A DNA stretch of 64,000 nt from Flabesymbios commensalis (GCA_964017125.1 OZ024911.1:40558999-40622998); one strand, 5' to 3'; positions 45,701 through 57,955 are shown, counted from the first letter of the stretch. Notes: generated by a model from the sequence alone, not told the origin. A program made the numbers and translations.

Positions 45701-46671
45701 TGGGCTAAGTTCTGTATTCTTTGTTGATTTTTGTCAAAGCGTTGATATTTCAAGGTGCTGATACGGGAATTTTTGCACGTTTTTTATCCATATCGGATGA
45801 GTGCATGCATCATTTACTGCCAAAGTAATACTAAATTTCAGCATTCAATATATTTAAGTTATTAAGTTACCATTATTGGTGTAGGGGGCCCTTGACCTTG
45901 GTCGTGGACATTTACAACGCTAAAGTGTCTACATATCCATAGGCAGATTGATTGTGGTCACATGACAACGGCTTCTGATGCCTTCGCACGCGCATAAACA
46001 CGGATGTTGACTGAGCAGTCAATGAGTAGCTATGTGCGGCTCGCTAGGGGGCGGCTGGCAAACAGATCCCGGCAAACTGTTCTGTTATTCATCGCCTTGC
46101 TGCGCCATCAACCCCACGAATGTCAAACAACTCTGCCGACAAGAGTCTTGTAAAAGACCCTCGTTTCCGCTTGTTTAATGGCAGAGCTGTAGATCACGTG
46201 TTATCACTGCTCTGGCTCATTGTTGGCTCGGCAGCTGTGATGCTGGTCCGGGTACCGGCCATGATTGTTCCACCACACTGGTATATGGTCATATTAGCCG
46301 TGTCCAAACGGAAAAGCTGTCCCAGACATGGATTATGTCTGGAAGACGGTGTTGTTAAAGGTCTAACATGTCCGGCTTGTAACTGCATGACTTCACAAAT
46401 AGATCTAATACATCTAAATTGCATTTAAAACCTGATCAGTTTTAATTTTGAACTGGTACTTTTAAGCACTGTACCTACACAATAAACTTTGTCAGGGGAT
46501 AATGTCGTTTATATTACATAGGAGGTCTTAAAAGCCGACGTATGTCTCAACAGTAATGTCGTATTGGCGTTGTTATTATTGAATATAAATCTGATGCTTT
46601 TTTACACGTATCTAGTCAGCAGCTCTGCCATGAAAAGCTCAATAATACTAATTGCTACTTTTCAAGCACAT

Positions 46672-46765
46672 CCCAGCTAACACGAGATATTGAACCAGTG
46701 TTGGTTTATTGTTGGTCGAACGTCTTCGACGCTGGCCCAACATTAACCCAACATTGGTTGAATGA
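46672..46765. repeat. Family G palindromic MITE
   Basis: cccagctaacacgagatatt ... acccaacattggttgaatga, with centre cgaacgtcttcgacgctggc. The right terminus is replaced by a 40-bp direct repeat. Confidence 0.7.
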
Positions 46766-46842
46766 TATTTGCCTTTTATTTTTTTATTTAATTTACCACA
46801 ACATTGGTTCAATGATATTTGCCTTTTATTTTTATTTATTTA
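46752..46842. repeat. Two-copy direct repeat, about 43 bp
   Basis: acattggttgaatgatattt, then gccttttatttttttattta, is followed at once by acattggttcaatgatattt, then gccttttatttttatttatt. Confidence 0.75.
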
Positions 46843-46942
46843 CTTGAGAGAGCTGATCTGGTGAGGTAATGGGTACAAGTGAACGGGAGAAAGAGTGAGA
46901 GTGAGAGAGAGCCGCGCCTGTGACACCACCTTGGAAGGCTTT

Positions 46943-46970
46943 CCAGCAGACACGTCTTGTGTCTGCTGGG
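46943..46970. repeat. Minimal palindrome with family F/G ends
   Basis: ccagcagacacgtc / ttgtgtctgctggg: a 28-bp palindrome that looks like the two ends of a family F/G element with the interior deleted. Confidence 0.5.
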
Positions 46971-47550
46971 TTGGCTGTGACGCCGGACCGGTAGATCTAG
47001 CAATTCCCCAATCTGTACAGATTGTTTTTCACTGACACCTGGTGACGGAAGAGATCAACCTGAAATCCAAGGCGGAAGTCTCCCAAATTGAAACATGGTA
47101 TCATTGCGTGCGCACAAATTATGAGTAACAGAAACATCCGCGAGGTCGTTCCTAGCGCTACTTACTGAAACGAATTCGCCATTAGTTTGTGTCAAGCGAT
47201 ATATAAATTTATTTATCCAGGAAGTATGGCATAGCCGTATTCATGATTTTTTTTTATAACCACTAGATAATCAGATATCGGGAGGTATGAACAAGAGTAA
47301 AGTATAATATACGAAAGTCAAAGTAAAAATTGCGCTACCACATTTTTTTGCTTTAGACCAAACAAGAGGCAAGTGAATTTCAGTGAACAAAATCCACTGT
47401 ATTATTTATATCCAGTATCTAACGATGTCTCTTCAAATGTGTGAATAAATAATACCTGTACATACCTTGTTCAACAAAGCTCGATAGTTAAATTTATTGA
47501 CAATGTAGTCTGATGACGGATAGAGTATTACATACGCAATAATTGATTCT

Positions 47551-47625
47551 GTCGTGCAAAAGGCAAATAGCAGTAGCTGGTTATTTTTCAAGTAAGTAGT
47601 TACTGTCGCTTGCTTTTGCACGTAG
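47551..47625. repeat. Family H hairpin element
   Basis: gtcgtgcaaaaggcaaatag/cagtagctgg pairs with agtagttactgtcgcttgct/tttgcacg. Confidence 0.65.
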
Positions 47626-47667
47626 CAAGTAATTTATTCAATTCCTCTTACCTCACGCTTTAACGCT

Positions 47668-47911
47668 TTAAGCCCTCACGATGCATTAAAGCATCATTTT
47701 ACATCCCTGAAATCAGCCTTAATTCTCCTACAACTAGGGGGTTTAGAATGACAATTTCCATGAAACTGGTTTACCTATACATGGCAATTTTCATTAATTT
47801 GCCACCCACTTTAAGTCATCTTCATCCACTACAAGTCGGGAATTGCGACAGCAATTCGCGGCTTGTAGTGGATGAAGATGACAATGGTAAATTCAGGCTT
47901 GGAAGGGTTAA
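47668..47911. repeat. Family C TTAA-type MITE, complete
   Basis: TTAA at both edges: ttaagccctcacgatgcatt ... cttcatccactacaagtcgg/gaattgcgacagcaattcgc/ggcttgtagtggatgaagat ... aggcttggaagggttaa. Inverse orientation to the copies at 582 and 2208. Confidence 0.85.
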
Positions 47912-48005
47912 ATTGTACAACGGTCGAGTGTTGACTGATCCTTGAAAAGATCGTCACCATGTCAGAGAGGAATCAGCACAGAAATGATGAAAGATAGAGT
48001 CATCT

Positions 48006-48250
48006 TTAACCCTGTAACCGCCGGTGTCGCATATATTCGGGTTTTCATTTTTTATTAGCACATTAAGTACCACATTTTAATATGTTGAAGATAAAATGGG
48101 ACATCAACCAGCAATATTTGGAAAGAGTTGACCGCCGTTTTGTCAAATCTGAATAATTTTCACTCACTTGAAGTTGTGGATCGCGTCAGCGAGACACAAC
48201 TTCATGTGGGTGAAAATTTAAATTGAATAATTTGGCGGTTAAAGGGTTAA
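48006..48250 (+). repeat. Family A TTAA-type MITE, complete
   Basis: TTAA on both sides, left ccctgtaaccgccggtgtcg, right ttggcggttaaaggg. One mismatch (cttcatgtgg) in the hairpin stem. Confidence 0.9.
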
Positions 48251-48251
48251 A

Positions 48252-48330
48252 CTTTGACCCAACTTTGGCTGATTGTTGGGTGAACGTCTGTGACGCTGGC
48301 CCAGTATCGTGTCAACACTGGTCCTGGAAG
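48252..48330. repeat. Family G element, partial, abutting family A
   Basis: ctttgacccaactttggctg, centre gaacgtctgtgacgctggcc, then cagtatcgtgtcaacactgg. It follows the right TTAA of the family A copy at once. Confidence 0.55.
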
Positions 48331-48695
48331 TACCAAAGACCAAGCCGTGTAATTTTTCCACGTCCCCTCCATGCAATTTCCATCACTGTTTGCTTTGCCA
48401 TTTAGGCATGAATTGCTCAGCAGACATCCTTAATCTACGCGGGATTGGCAGGGTTCAGATCCAGAAGAACTGGATCTGCTCAGATGGCAGCCGAGGGTTT
48501 ATTTTGTCTGGACGTCCCGCCCTGTCCGTGTCAAGATGGCAGACATTTTATTAGCTTATATCCCGGCCTCCTGTCAACGTAATGCCCGGTCGTCTGTCTT
48601 TACGGGGTCCGAGTCTCGAGAATTAGAGCGAAACCTCTTTTGAGTGACCATCATTTCCACAAGAGCATCAGTTGCCGGTTTCACGATAACTTCTC

Positions 48696-48768
48696 TCATG
48701 CAAAGCCAAGAAGAAGTATCTGTTTACTTGAAAAGTAGGCAGTTCCTGCCTTTTGGTTTTGCAGAGCA
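48696..48768. repeat. Family H hairpin element
   Basis: ctcatgcaaagccaagaaga/agtatctgtttacttg pairs with aagtaggcagttcctgcctt/ttggttttgcagag. Confidence 0.6.
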
Positions 48769-49533
48769 GATTTGACCTGGAGACACATATAGGAGCAATA
48801 ATATAATTACGTATCAGGTTTAAGATGCTCTCATTCACTTCTCTTTAGTCACCTCTTCTAGGATTTTTATTTGTTTATTGTGCGCAAGTGTATGCTAAAA
48901 TGGGACGCCTAGGAATATGGCAGATGCTCTGCTAATTTTCCATAGAAACATCCCCCACTGCCCGGTCAAGATGAGCCAGTCTGAAAAGGCGAGTTTTACT
49001 GTGCTGTCTGTACCTATTTGAATTTCTAACGCTTCTGATTAAAGAAAAATATGTTATGGGACATAGAGGTATATCATTGAGTGACTCTCATCCACACGTT
49101 TACCAGAAAAATGATGCATAGTAGGCAGTTGTCGGTGATAACGATGGTGGTGCATAATACTGCCCTAAAGCCAAAAACATTACTGCATTTTGGATTTGCA
49201 CGACAGAATGACGCGACACAATGGAAATCAGAGCAAAGTATGTTCACTAAATAAAATGATATTCCATATAAATCACACTGGTTGCTTTTTCTTTAGCATT
49301 GTCTTCCACAATGAAAGCGGAATGAACAACCATTTCAGTGCGATGTTGATGTTCATGATAATGTTAGTAATTTGAAGCCATACTAAGCCCAGTGCCAAAA
49401 AAACAGAATAATTAGAAACATCTAAAAGTTATTTTATGTATAGAGATGCTATTTTATTCAAAATGAGCTGTGTATATATGGTAACATAGTACCATATCTG
49501 TACATACCTGTACATAGGACACACTTCTTTCGA

Positions 49534-49628
49534 GCAGACACGAAATATTGATGCAATGTTGGGTAAATACCGGGTCAGCGTCGCGATTTAACCAAACATT
49601 GGGGCAATATATTTTGATTGTTGGGTAG
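49534..49628. repeat. Family G palindromic MITE, worn
   Basis: cgagcagacacgaaatattg ... atttaaccaaacattggggc, with the centre reduced to gtcagcgtcgcg. Confidence 0.55.
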
Positions 49629-49864
49629 ACCATTTATGTGGTGCAGCTCGTGGCTTATAGCTGATTTAACTGTTTGAGTGTTAGTAACTTGTCTTGTATG
49701 TTATAGGACCTTTCCGCTCTGAGGCGGCAAAATGTTTTTATAACTTTCTGTTATTAGCATTTCAGTTGCCCGCTTTTTTTTACAAATTAAGAAAATCAAA
49801 GTGAGTTGAGTTGAAATTCTAAATGAGTTGAAAGATATAGTCTGCTCTTCAATGGCAAAGGGTG

Positions 49865-49925
49865 GAACGAGATCGACGCTGGCCCAACATCAAACCAACA
49901 TTGGGTCGAGATATCCTGTTTTTTG
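49865..49925. repeat. Family G half-element
   Basis: gacgctggcccaacatcaaa, then ccaacattgggtcgagatat: a right arm only. Confidence 0.5.
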
Positions 49926-50356
49926 CATCGCGAGAATGAAAAAGAGGTTTGTCTTCCCTGATGGCCTGTGGTAGTCATAGACATGGTAGACTGATAAAAA
50001 CCTAAAAAATAATATTTGTACACGAGAAAGCAGTCCAGATTGCAATTTAGATGACAAACACTTCTCACCAGTTTTATAAATACGATACCAAGTGTCAGTC
50101 AAAATAAATATCACTCACAGAGGGCGATCCAGGCCGCTGTCTAAATGACTATTTTTGATTAGCAAATAATTACACATGGCATTTTTTCAAAAATTTTCAA
50201 TTTATAATCATCTTTCATAGATGCTCCTAGGGTTCTGTGAGTAAGGGCTTGCTTATGGGAGATGCCTAAAGTTTCCATAGATGCTTCACCTACGGGTCTG
50301 TAAATAAGGTCTTGTATAATTTTGGAAGATGCCTAAAGTTAACCTCGTTTTAACCC

Positions 50357-50604
50357 TTAACCCTTTAGCCGCCAAATTATTCAATGGGAATTTTCACCCA
50401 CTTGAAGTTGTGTCTCGCTGACGCGATCCACAACTCCAAGTGAGTGAAAATTATTCAGATTTCACAAAATGGAGGTCAACGAATTTCAAATCTTGCTGAA
50501 TAATGTCACGTTTAATCTTTAGCAGGTTTAAAAGCTGATATGTAATATGCTAATAAAAAATGTAAAAAAACGAATATGGACGGCACCGGCGGTTAAAGGG
50601 TTAT
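50357..50604 (-). repeat. Family A TTAA-type MITE, complete, reverse
   Basis: ttaaccctttagccgccaaa ... hairpin cttgaagttgtgtctcgctg/acgcgatccacaactccaag ... cggcaccggcggttaaaggg-tta. Confidence 0.88.
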
Positions 50605-50830
50605 ACCGCTAAGCGCGACTATAGTCATTGTTAGTGTGTTTTGTTAGCCGCTTAAATCGCGGTTATTGGGAAGTGAATGTGTTTAAAACTTCAAGATTTG
50701 CAAATGTTTGGTCTCATATTAAACAAATAGGAGTCATTTTCAACCCACTTGAAGTTGTGGATCGCGGTAACGAGACACAACTTCAAGTGGGTGAAAATTT
50801 AAGTTATTTAATTGAGTGCTTTAAGGTTAA
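50604..50830 (+). repeat. Family D TTAA-type MITE adjoining family A
   Basis: taccgctaagcgcgactata, ttttgttagccgcttaaatc, tttgcaaatgtttggtctca, hairpin cacttgaagttgtggatcgc/ggtaacgagacacaacttca, right end gtgctttaaggttaa. It starts exactly where the family A copy ends. Confidence 0.8.
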
Positions 50831-51151
50831 CCGCGGGTAAACCAAGGACATGCCATACTCTTTTTCAATAACGCCCAAGGATAAAATTATGAGGTGCTCT
50901 TTGCCTACGTATTCTGTTTCACGAAAACCAAATTCCTCAAAACACATAGACACAGTATCAGAGATATAAATACTAGTCTACCACAACTATCACACGCTGA
51001 CAGACAACCCGCATTGACAGACTCAATGCAATGACGCTTGCCTGCTGGGATTTTGCTCTTATCCTGAGAGGTTTTAACCATAGGTATTTGGGAGGATTCC
51101 TGAAAAATTCAGCTTTGGCATATTTTTTTCCCCTTTAAAACCTAATACTAT

Positions 51152-51255
51152 TCGCCTACCAAACACGATACATTGAGCCAATATTGGCTTACTGTTGGCC
51201 CATCGTCTTTGACGCTGGCCCAACATTAAGTAAACATAGCATAGTGTTTGCTGGA
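51152..51255. repeat. Family G palindromic MITE (first of a pair)
   Basis: taccaaacacgatacattga ... agtaaacatagcatagtgtt-tgctgg, with centre catcgtctttgacgctggcc. Confidence 0.75.
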
Positions 51256-51281
51256 CTGTCGTAAATAGTTAAAATCTTATA

Positions 51282-51398
51282 CTTCCCTGCAAAAAACGAT
51301 AAATTGACCCAATGCTGTTTTAATATTGGCCCATCGTCTACGTCGCTGGCACAACATTGAAACAGCATTGTGTCAATGTATCGTGTTTGCCGGGTTGC
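51282..51398. repeat. Family G palindromic MITE (second of a pair)
   Basis: cctgcaaaaaacgataaatt, arm gacccaatgctgttttaata, centre catcgtctacgtcgctggca, right arm aaacagcattgtgtcaatgt, end tcgtgtttgccggg. The copies are 26 bp apart. Confidence 0.8.
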
Positions 51399-52074
51399 CT
51401 TCTTTGACGAGGAAGAGCAGTTTGACTGGACAAACTGCAACTCAGGAGCCCCTCTCAGGAATGCCCCACCCATAATTGGCTGTAAATTTGACCGGCCCAG
51501 TCGTCCTGGGCCAAAATCAATGCCTGACCGGCCGTCATGATTCCGGCTAAGCTCGGCTGTCGTCGCCTGGTCCACTCACCCGGACATTTGGCCGGCGCTA
51601 GCCCCATCTAGTGGCTGTCTCGTGCCGCACTCAGGGGGTCTGTAACATGACGTCACAGATTGAAAATCACCTGATGCCTTTAACCGTTGCACCGCGAAAA
51701 AAAGCCATGTCGTGATTGATTGTAAAATCGTAAAATGGTCAATTCTGTGAAAGGCAGTGATGTCCCCGGGAACCGTTTCGAAAATTCGGTGAAAAAAAAG
51801 TTTATATAACACCCCTCCCCCCCCCCCCCATACTTCATTGTAGCCTATTAGCCAGCTCGGTAAAAAATATGGGAGGTCAAGGTTATTGAGTTTCACAGAA
51901 CTTAGCCTGAATTAAAAGAGGTAAATAGTTCTGAGTCACGTTATAACTGAATCGAAAAGACTCAGCTCCTATAATAAACTCGTGAATAGATAACTACAGT
52001 ATGACATCTAGTTCTAAGCGCTGCTCGCCACAAACGAGCACTCCTCACTTGGAATAAGCAAACACATTTCAACT

Positions 52075-52166
52075 AGCCCGGAAAACACAAACAATTTATG
52101 GTATAACATTTATACTATGGGCCGACGTTGTATAAATGCTATACAAATGTTTTGTACTAGCTGGGA
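52075..52166. repeat. Family F palindromic MITE
   Basis: gcccggaaaacacaaacaat ... acaaatgttttgtactagct-ggg, with the centre shortened to tatgggccgacgttgta. Confidence 0.7.
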
Positions 52167-52734
52167 AGAGTCTAGCCATTCTTTCGGGTGGGCATTATTT
52201 ATGACTTGACCACATTGCATCTGGACAACACTAGGTATTTCTTAAAAACTATAATTTGTTCTACGCTCCTACTCCTTTTCCCACCTTTCTGCAAATTTCT
52301 AATGTTTTGCTTCCATTTTTCAAAAATTTCATTGAGCGGCATTTTGGGAAAAGAGGATATTTCAAGTGCCATTATTGGCGCGAAACATAACTGATGCAGC
52401 CAGCACCTTCCAAAAAGGGGATTTTAACAACAATTTATACAACTTTACACACCTGTGTTAAAGAAAGGTCAATGGTAAACACATTAACTTATTAAAATAT
52501 TCCAACTGCAACAAAAAAATTGAAATGTGATTCCAGATCCACGTGAATTCAGCCTTATTTGACTATTTGACCTTATTTAACATAGTATCAGGCAAAAATT
52601 GATGTAATGATTGAATCGGTGTCGAAACAACTGATTTATAGCGTGCGGCAACTATAAAAGGAGCATTAACAAGTCGCAGGTGTTCAGGGAGAAATTACCA
52701 AGTCCAAATTGAAGAGTTGGGCCAGGAATATCTC

Positions 52735-52838
52735 AGAAAATCAGAGATCTGGGCCCAGTGCTGGTTTGATGTTGGCCAAGTGTCTGCGACGCTGAGCCAA
52801 CATCAAACCATCATGGCGTGTGGTGCTTGCTGGGTCTA
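52735..52838. repeat. Family G palindromic MITE (first of a pair)
   Basis: Arms gggcccagtgctggtttgat and caacatcaaaccatcatggc, centre caagtgtctgcgacgctgag, right end gtgtggtgcttgctggg. Confidence 0.7.
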
Positions 52839-52926
52839 CTTCCTGGTGAAGACCCGAGTGACCCATGGGGACCATACCACACAGCTGTCATACTCACCAG
52901 CACGTTTATGTCTTCAGACTCCCATA

Positions 52927-53041
52927 AATCCCCAGTAAATACGAGACAACAACACAATGCTGGATAAATGTCGACCCAGCGTCGCAGACGATGGGTCGAC
53001 ATTAAACCAGCATTGGGTGTACGACTAGTGTTTAGTGGGCT
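52927..53041. repeat. Family G palindromic MITE (second of a pair)
   Basis: ccccagtaaatacgagacaa, arm caacacaatgctggataaat, centre cccagcgtcgcagacgatgg, right arm taaaccagcattgggtgtac, end ctagtgtttagtgggc. Confidence 0.75.
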
Positions 53042-53813
53042 GCACTTTCAGACCGCTGGACTATTCGAAAAATCTTGCATTGGTTGCATTACGTGGAATA
53101 AGAGCATATGACTTTGGATGGTGAAAAACCAATGTATCGACGTTCATTTCGCACAGGGTGGAGACGCGCTGCGCGCTCAACTCACCTGTCACCATCGAAA
53201 CATCCAAAGGAACCGTTGAATCAGTAAACATGAACGTTAAATCTAGCTATTTGAGTAGAGAAGTTTCCGTCTGGAACGTCTTTTTCTTAATATTTATAAG
53301 AAATTGAAGGATGGTTCTTTCTCAAATATCAACTACTCAAAGAAACATAATGATACATAAACATAAGCCTAATTCTGTATTTGTGTCACAAATACCAGAT
53401 TTGATGTCCAATGAATTTGTATTTGAGTTGACTGTTAATTTGGCTAATACATCAGCTCCACTGGCCAGTTGATCGATGACCTAGCTTGTAGAATTCGACA
53501 TTTCGGGGTATGGCGACCATAATATGGCGACAATGTTATGATTTTTGCCCTTGAGAAATATATTTTTATCATAATATTGGGGATGCGAAGTTACATGTAA
53601 TCTAACATGTAAGAGATCCAGGATTCCAGGTGATAGCCTACAGGCCTACTGTCAGTTTAGGTCTATCAGCTATATAATGTTTATCTTTTTATTATATTAA
53701 TGATTACAGTGACTGGTAAGCCGTATAGAGGATGAATACATTGCATTTTGAATGATGACTATTATTGTATACTTGTATCTGTCTCTGTAATAAAGTAAAC
53801 GTACGGCACTGCA

Positions 53814-54130
53814 TTGTAATGTATTGTAATGTATAGTATTGTATTGTATTGCATTGTATTGTATTGCATTGCATCGCATTGCATTGCATTGCATTGCATT
53901 GCATTGCATTGCATTGCATAGCATTGCATTGTATTGCATTGCATTGTATTGCATTGTATTGCATTGCATTGCATTGCATTGCATTGCATTGCATTGCATT
54001 GCATTGAATTGCATTGCATTGCATTGCATTGCATTGCATTGCATTGCATTGCATTACATTGCATTGCATTGCATTGCATTGCATTGCATTGCATTGCATT
54101 GCATTGCATTGCATTACACTGCATTGTATC
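53814..54130. repeat. (GCATT)n pentanucleotide array
   Basis: About 60 tandem units, very regular from 53865 to 54115, with point variants (gtatt, gcatc, acatt) at the edges. The long MQCNA/LHCIA-type frames on both strands are artefacts of the repeat. Confidence 0.97.
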
Positions 54131-54914
54131 GCATATATTTTATTTAATTATGCCATTTTCAACCTAAATATGGGACGGAACTTTTTCAACAAACTAATAG
54201 TCATTATGTTGTATTTAACAAACTTATCGTCATTATGTTGACATTTATCTGTTTTTCTAATAAAGCCTGCAGATGTTGAATTTGTTGCAGCCTAAACATA
54301 AGATAGAAGCAATATTGCAGGGCCGATATGTTTGAGACCTAATGGCGCTGTCATACTTGGCTAGACTGAGCAACGAACATCCCTGGACAATTGCAACGCT
54401 ACCGAAGATCCATATGGGACATAATACGGTAGAACATGCTCAGAACATTACACAGGATAAAACGAATTTTAAATTGGTTTGTGTTTAATGGAATTGACGA
54501 GCACCAAGGAATAGCGCTCGTTCACTTCCTTCTCCGTGGGGTTTATCTGACTGATTGTGACAGGGCCATTAGCCTTACAATGAGTCAACGCTAAATATAT
54601 CTTGTGAATTTTCTGTGCGATCATAGCAGAGCCAATGTCTCAAACATTGGCTCTGAAATGAGACCATGGTGGATTACCATGACGAATTAATTGATCGAGT
54701 AGACCTTGTTAATGGCACCTAAAAGCAAAATACGTGCAAAACGCAACAGTGACACCGTCAAATTTCAAAGGTTTGAGGTATAATGAGGAGGCTTCTATTG
54801 AATGCTGGGCTTTGACCATCGATCTCAGCGGAGGCAACCAGTGTCTGACGGAAAACACCGACAGAGCCAGGCATTGTGGGCAAGAATGGGAGGAGAATAC
54901 CTGCCGAGTGCTGC

Positions 54915-54990
54915 CGGCGGCGGATCAGCATTAACACAACATTGGGCCAATGCTTCTTATTTTCAAACACGAGAGGCTGACCCAATTCCA
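54915..54990. repeat. Family G relic
   Basis: cagcattaacacaacattgg, then gccaatgcttcttattttca and cacgagaggctgacccaatt: disordered family G arms. Confidence 0.35.
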
Positions 54991-55164
54991 GACGAAGCCC
55001 GAGCTAACTCGTTTAAACTCTACTTACGTACAAGGCGAAGCCCGATACATCTTGTTTTTTTGTTGAAGTAATTATTTTAACATGTCCCGTCCACATATCC
55101 GCAGAAGCATGTATGTATATACATATACTGAAAGGACAGTCTTGAATGAGTTTGGGCCAGAGTC

Positions 55165-55230
55165 ATACAGGATGGTCCAGCATTGAAACAGCATTTGGTC
55201 AGTGTCTATCGTTTGCTGACCAGTGGCCAG
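55165..55230. repeat. Family G half-element
   Basis: tcatacaggatggtccagca, ttgaaacagcatttggtcag, then tgtctatcgtttgctgac: a right arm and terminus. Confidence 0.45.
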
Positions 55231-55446
55231 TGACCCTTCGTGTTTGTCGGGTGGGAAGGCTGATCAGTCTTGAATAGGGATGTTTTTGTATGTCCTTTCT
55301 GCAGCATCGCTGACCCAGTGACAACCCATATTGTGTGTATCTAAATGCCAAAAAATAATAGTTGACATTAGAAATGAAGCTTATATCCAATATTAGGTTC
55401 CGAACGCACATAGTAGCCTATTTGGTGGAGAACTACCGTGTCAAGC

Positions 55447-55553
55447 CTAACACGAGGCAATGCCCCGATATTGGGCCGATGTTGTGCCAGAGTCGTAGAC
55501 GCTGGACCAACATTGGTCCATCATTGGGTCAATGTCTCAAGATTGCTGGGTTA
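55447..55553. repeat. Family G palindromic MITE
   Basis: ctaacacgaggcaatgcccc ... tgggtcaatgtctcaagatt-gctggg, with centre ccagagtcgtagacgctgga. Confidence 0.75.
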
Positions 55554-56049
55554 CTTTCCCTTTGGCTTCAGAGCAAGTCATGGATTTATTCTGCAAGCCA
55601 AACAGATATTTGAATTATCACATGGATTAAAATGACACGAACTCGTCTGCACACTTTCAACATTTTGTGAACTGGTGCGGGGCTTTGTAACGCAATATTC
55701 AAATAATTATCAGCAATTAAATACCAGATATGAATCGTAGCAGGTGCAGTCAGTGAAGATGGGGCTATTTTAACATTTAAATCTTGGAATACCGCTTTAG
55801 AAATGAGAGTTTCAATTGACTGGATAATGTCACGTATAGGTATTAGGTTATGCAGCACTTGAAAGAGTTTACTTGTGAGCGACGCTAATATTCCTATTAA
55901 TTACGCGCTCGGCACGATTCACGACCCGCGCCATTTTCAAAGCACAGCTTACGGTGGTGACGGAAAAAACATCATCAAACATTTAATGACAATCTTACTA
56001 CGTGACCACATAACAGAAGACGGACAAGGGAGCCGGTAGGCGTCCATGC

Positions 56050-56136
56050 TCTGCACTGTGAACTAAAAGAACAGTAGGCCTCACTGCGTATTTTTCAAAT
56101 GAGCAGTTACTGCTTTTATGTTTAGCAGAGCGGTAT
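56050..56136. repeat. Family H hairpin element, worn
   Basis: tctgcactgtgaactaaaag/aacagtag and gagcagttactgcttttatg/tttagcagag form an imperfect inverted pair. Confidence 0.45.
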
Positions 56137-56398
56137 CGATACCTTATGTATCGTGCTTCAGCAGTCGGTGAACGAGTGATCCGGTTTCGTGTAGCTTCCG
56201 GTGGAATATCCCACATTATGAAACAATCCTGCGCATGCCGAGAAATATTTTTCAAATACACTTTCGCCTTATTCATCTTGTTTGTAATTGTATGAAGCTG
56301 ACACAATTAAATTGTAATAGTTTATAAAGTGATTGTGCTCAAACTTTGTACTTTCAGATGTTGAAAGGTATTTAGTATAACAGAGACAATTATACTTG

Positions 56399-56507
56399 AG
56401 GCAAACACGAGACGTTGACCCGTCGCTGGTTTAATTATGGTCCACCGTCTTCGACGCTGGACCAGCATTAAATCAGCAGCGGGTCAACGCCTCGTGCTCG
56501 CTGGGAC
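56399..56507. repeat. Family G palindromic MITE, well preserved
   Basis: aggcaaacacgagacgttga, arm cccgtcgctggtttaattat, centre ccaccgtcttcgacgctgga, right arm attaaatcagcagcgggtca, end cgcctcgtgctcgctggg. The arm change gtcgctgg is mirrored as cagcagcgg, so this copy still pairs. Confidence 0.85.
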
Positions 56508-56734
56508 ATGCCATCCTGCGTGGAGGGTGTACTTAGAACGAATACAACTGAAGTCTCTACAGGGTGGGACATGCTTGCATGTGGTGTCTTTAACTGTATC
56601 TACAGCAAAGAACCCATTTTTTTTCATCGTCAACTTTTTTCAGCATGTTCAGTCGGGATTAATTTATGAGTATTCCACTAAGTGAATAATGACGTGATTC
56701 ATACAGATCACAAGGCGATGTACCCTTTGGGTAC

Positions 56735-56912
56735 CATGCGCGACTATAATCGTTTTTATTATTTTAGTAAGCGGATACAATCAAATCTAATCAGAGTGAA
56801 ATATGTTTTAAAAACGGTCGGGACTGCAATGTTAAATCTCAAAATATGTTTTACCCACTTGAAGTTGTGGGTCGCGGTAGCGATACACAACTTCAAGTGG
56901 GTAAAAAATTAT
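56735..56912 (+). repeat. Family D MITE, partial
   Basis: gcgcgactataatcgttttt, attttagtaagcggatacaa, hairpin cacttgaagttgtgggtcgc/ggtagcgatacacaacttca. The right TIR is missing. Confidence 0.65.
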
Positions 56913-57754
56913 ACCCCACATTAGAACGGAAAGGTTTGTTTATTTCATGGCCGAGATTAAAACACTAATTATTCAACTGTAACGATTGATCATCATCTGA
57001 TTATGCTGATAGACATATTGCGTTTCAGAAAATCCAAGTCAATTAGATGTGATATAGCATGCCCAGACGTCCTAAATTACAGTTTCAGAGAACAGAAAGC
57101 CTCGATTTAAAGCAATAATTCCCATCTATCATTGTGTTAAGTCAATTACAGCTAATTTCAGTGAGCATATTATTCCACAATTATCTTATTTTAATGCGAA
57201 GCGTGCATCGGATAGCCTCGACAAACCAGGATTTTGCGCACATTTGTCTTTCAATGACATGGTATTTTAGCGTATATATAGGCCTTAGAAATCAGCACTA
57301 TTTTGTAGAGTTGTCAAATTTCTAATTTGTCTCAATATGAACAAAAAAGTTAACATCCATGATAAAGAACGCTTGCTAATTTTAAGGTACTCCATAGAAA
57401 TGTTTAAAACAGCGGAAAGACGGACAAACGTTTTATAGACGTGATGCCTGATTGGTTTTTCTCTGAAGACCAGAAATTATAGGCCTAGTAATAATGGAAC
57501 CATAGTCAGCTTTTGAAAAACGACTGAATCTGTTCATCTGATTAAACAAAAAAATCACCACCTGCAACATGTTATCTGGATCTATAACTATAGTAGTGAT
57601 CGGCACTCAATTAATGCTGAATATTTTATATCTTGCAACTTAACATAGAATTAATGTAAAATAGTATACTACAAAAAGTATAAAGATAGAGGTTTCCCCT
57701 TTCGCCCATCAGGCCCATGCGGAACGATATGTAATTGTTTTAATAGAAAATATA

Positions 57755-57872
57755 TCACACCGGGCAGGATTTGTCACCCAGGGAAATAAAATTGCAGGAC
57801 TTTCCCATGACTTTCCATGACAGATTGTTTTTCCAGGATCGTTCATGCCTTTCCAGAACTTTGGGAACCCTG
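57755..57872 (-). mobile_element. hAT-like terminal fragment
   Basis: On the minus strand it opens cagggttcccaaagttctgg, then aaaggcatgaacgatcctgg and tcatggaaagtcatgggaaa. The CAGGGTTCCC start followed by TGGAAA-type repeats is typical of hAT transposon ends. The rest of the element is absent. Confidence 0.45.
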
Positions 57873-57955
57873 TCATGAAACTATTTGCTAATCTAATTTG
57901 CTAATTGTGACATAGGATGGGCAAATAGCGTGTTCAGGTTAACTCTTATGATGTC

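Noticed and set aside
46120-46428. 102-codon plus-strand open frame with a hydrophobic stretch (VLSLLWLIVGSAAVMLVRV)
   Set aside because: No family motif, no convincing splice sites or neighbours; kept out of the gene list.
53150-53260. Donor-like site on the minus strand (gatggtgacag|gtgagttg) after an open stretch (FNGSFGCFDGD)
   Set aside because: The preceding sequence has no match to the missing mGluR N-terminus and no supported acceptor; a chance donor is likely.
53697-54241. Long MQCNAMQCN and LHCIALHCI open frames
   Set aside because: Pure translation of the (GCATT)n array on either strand.
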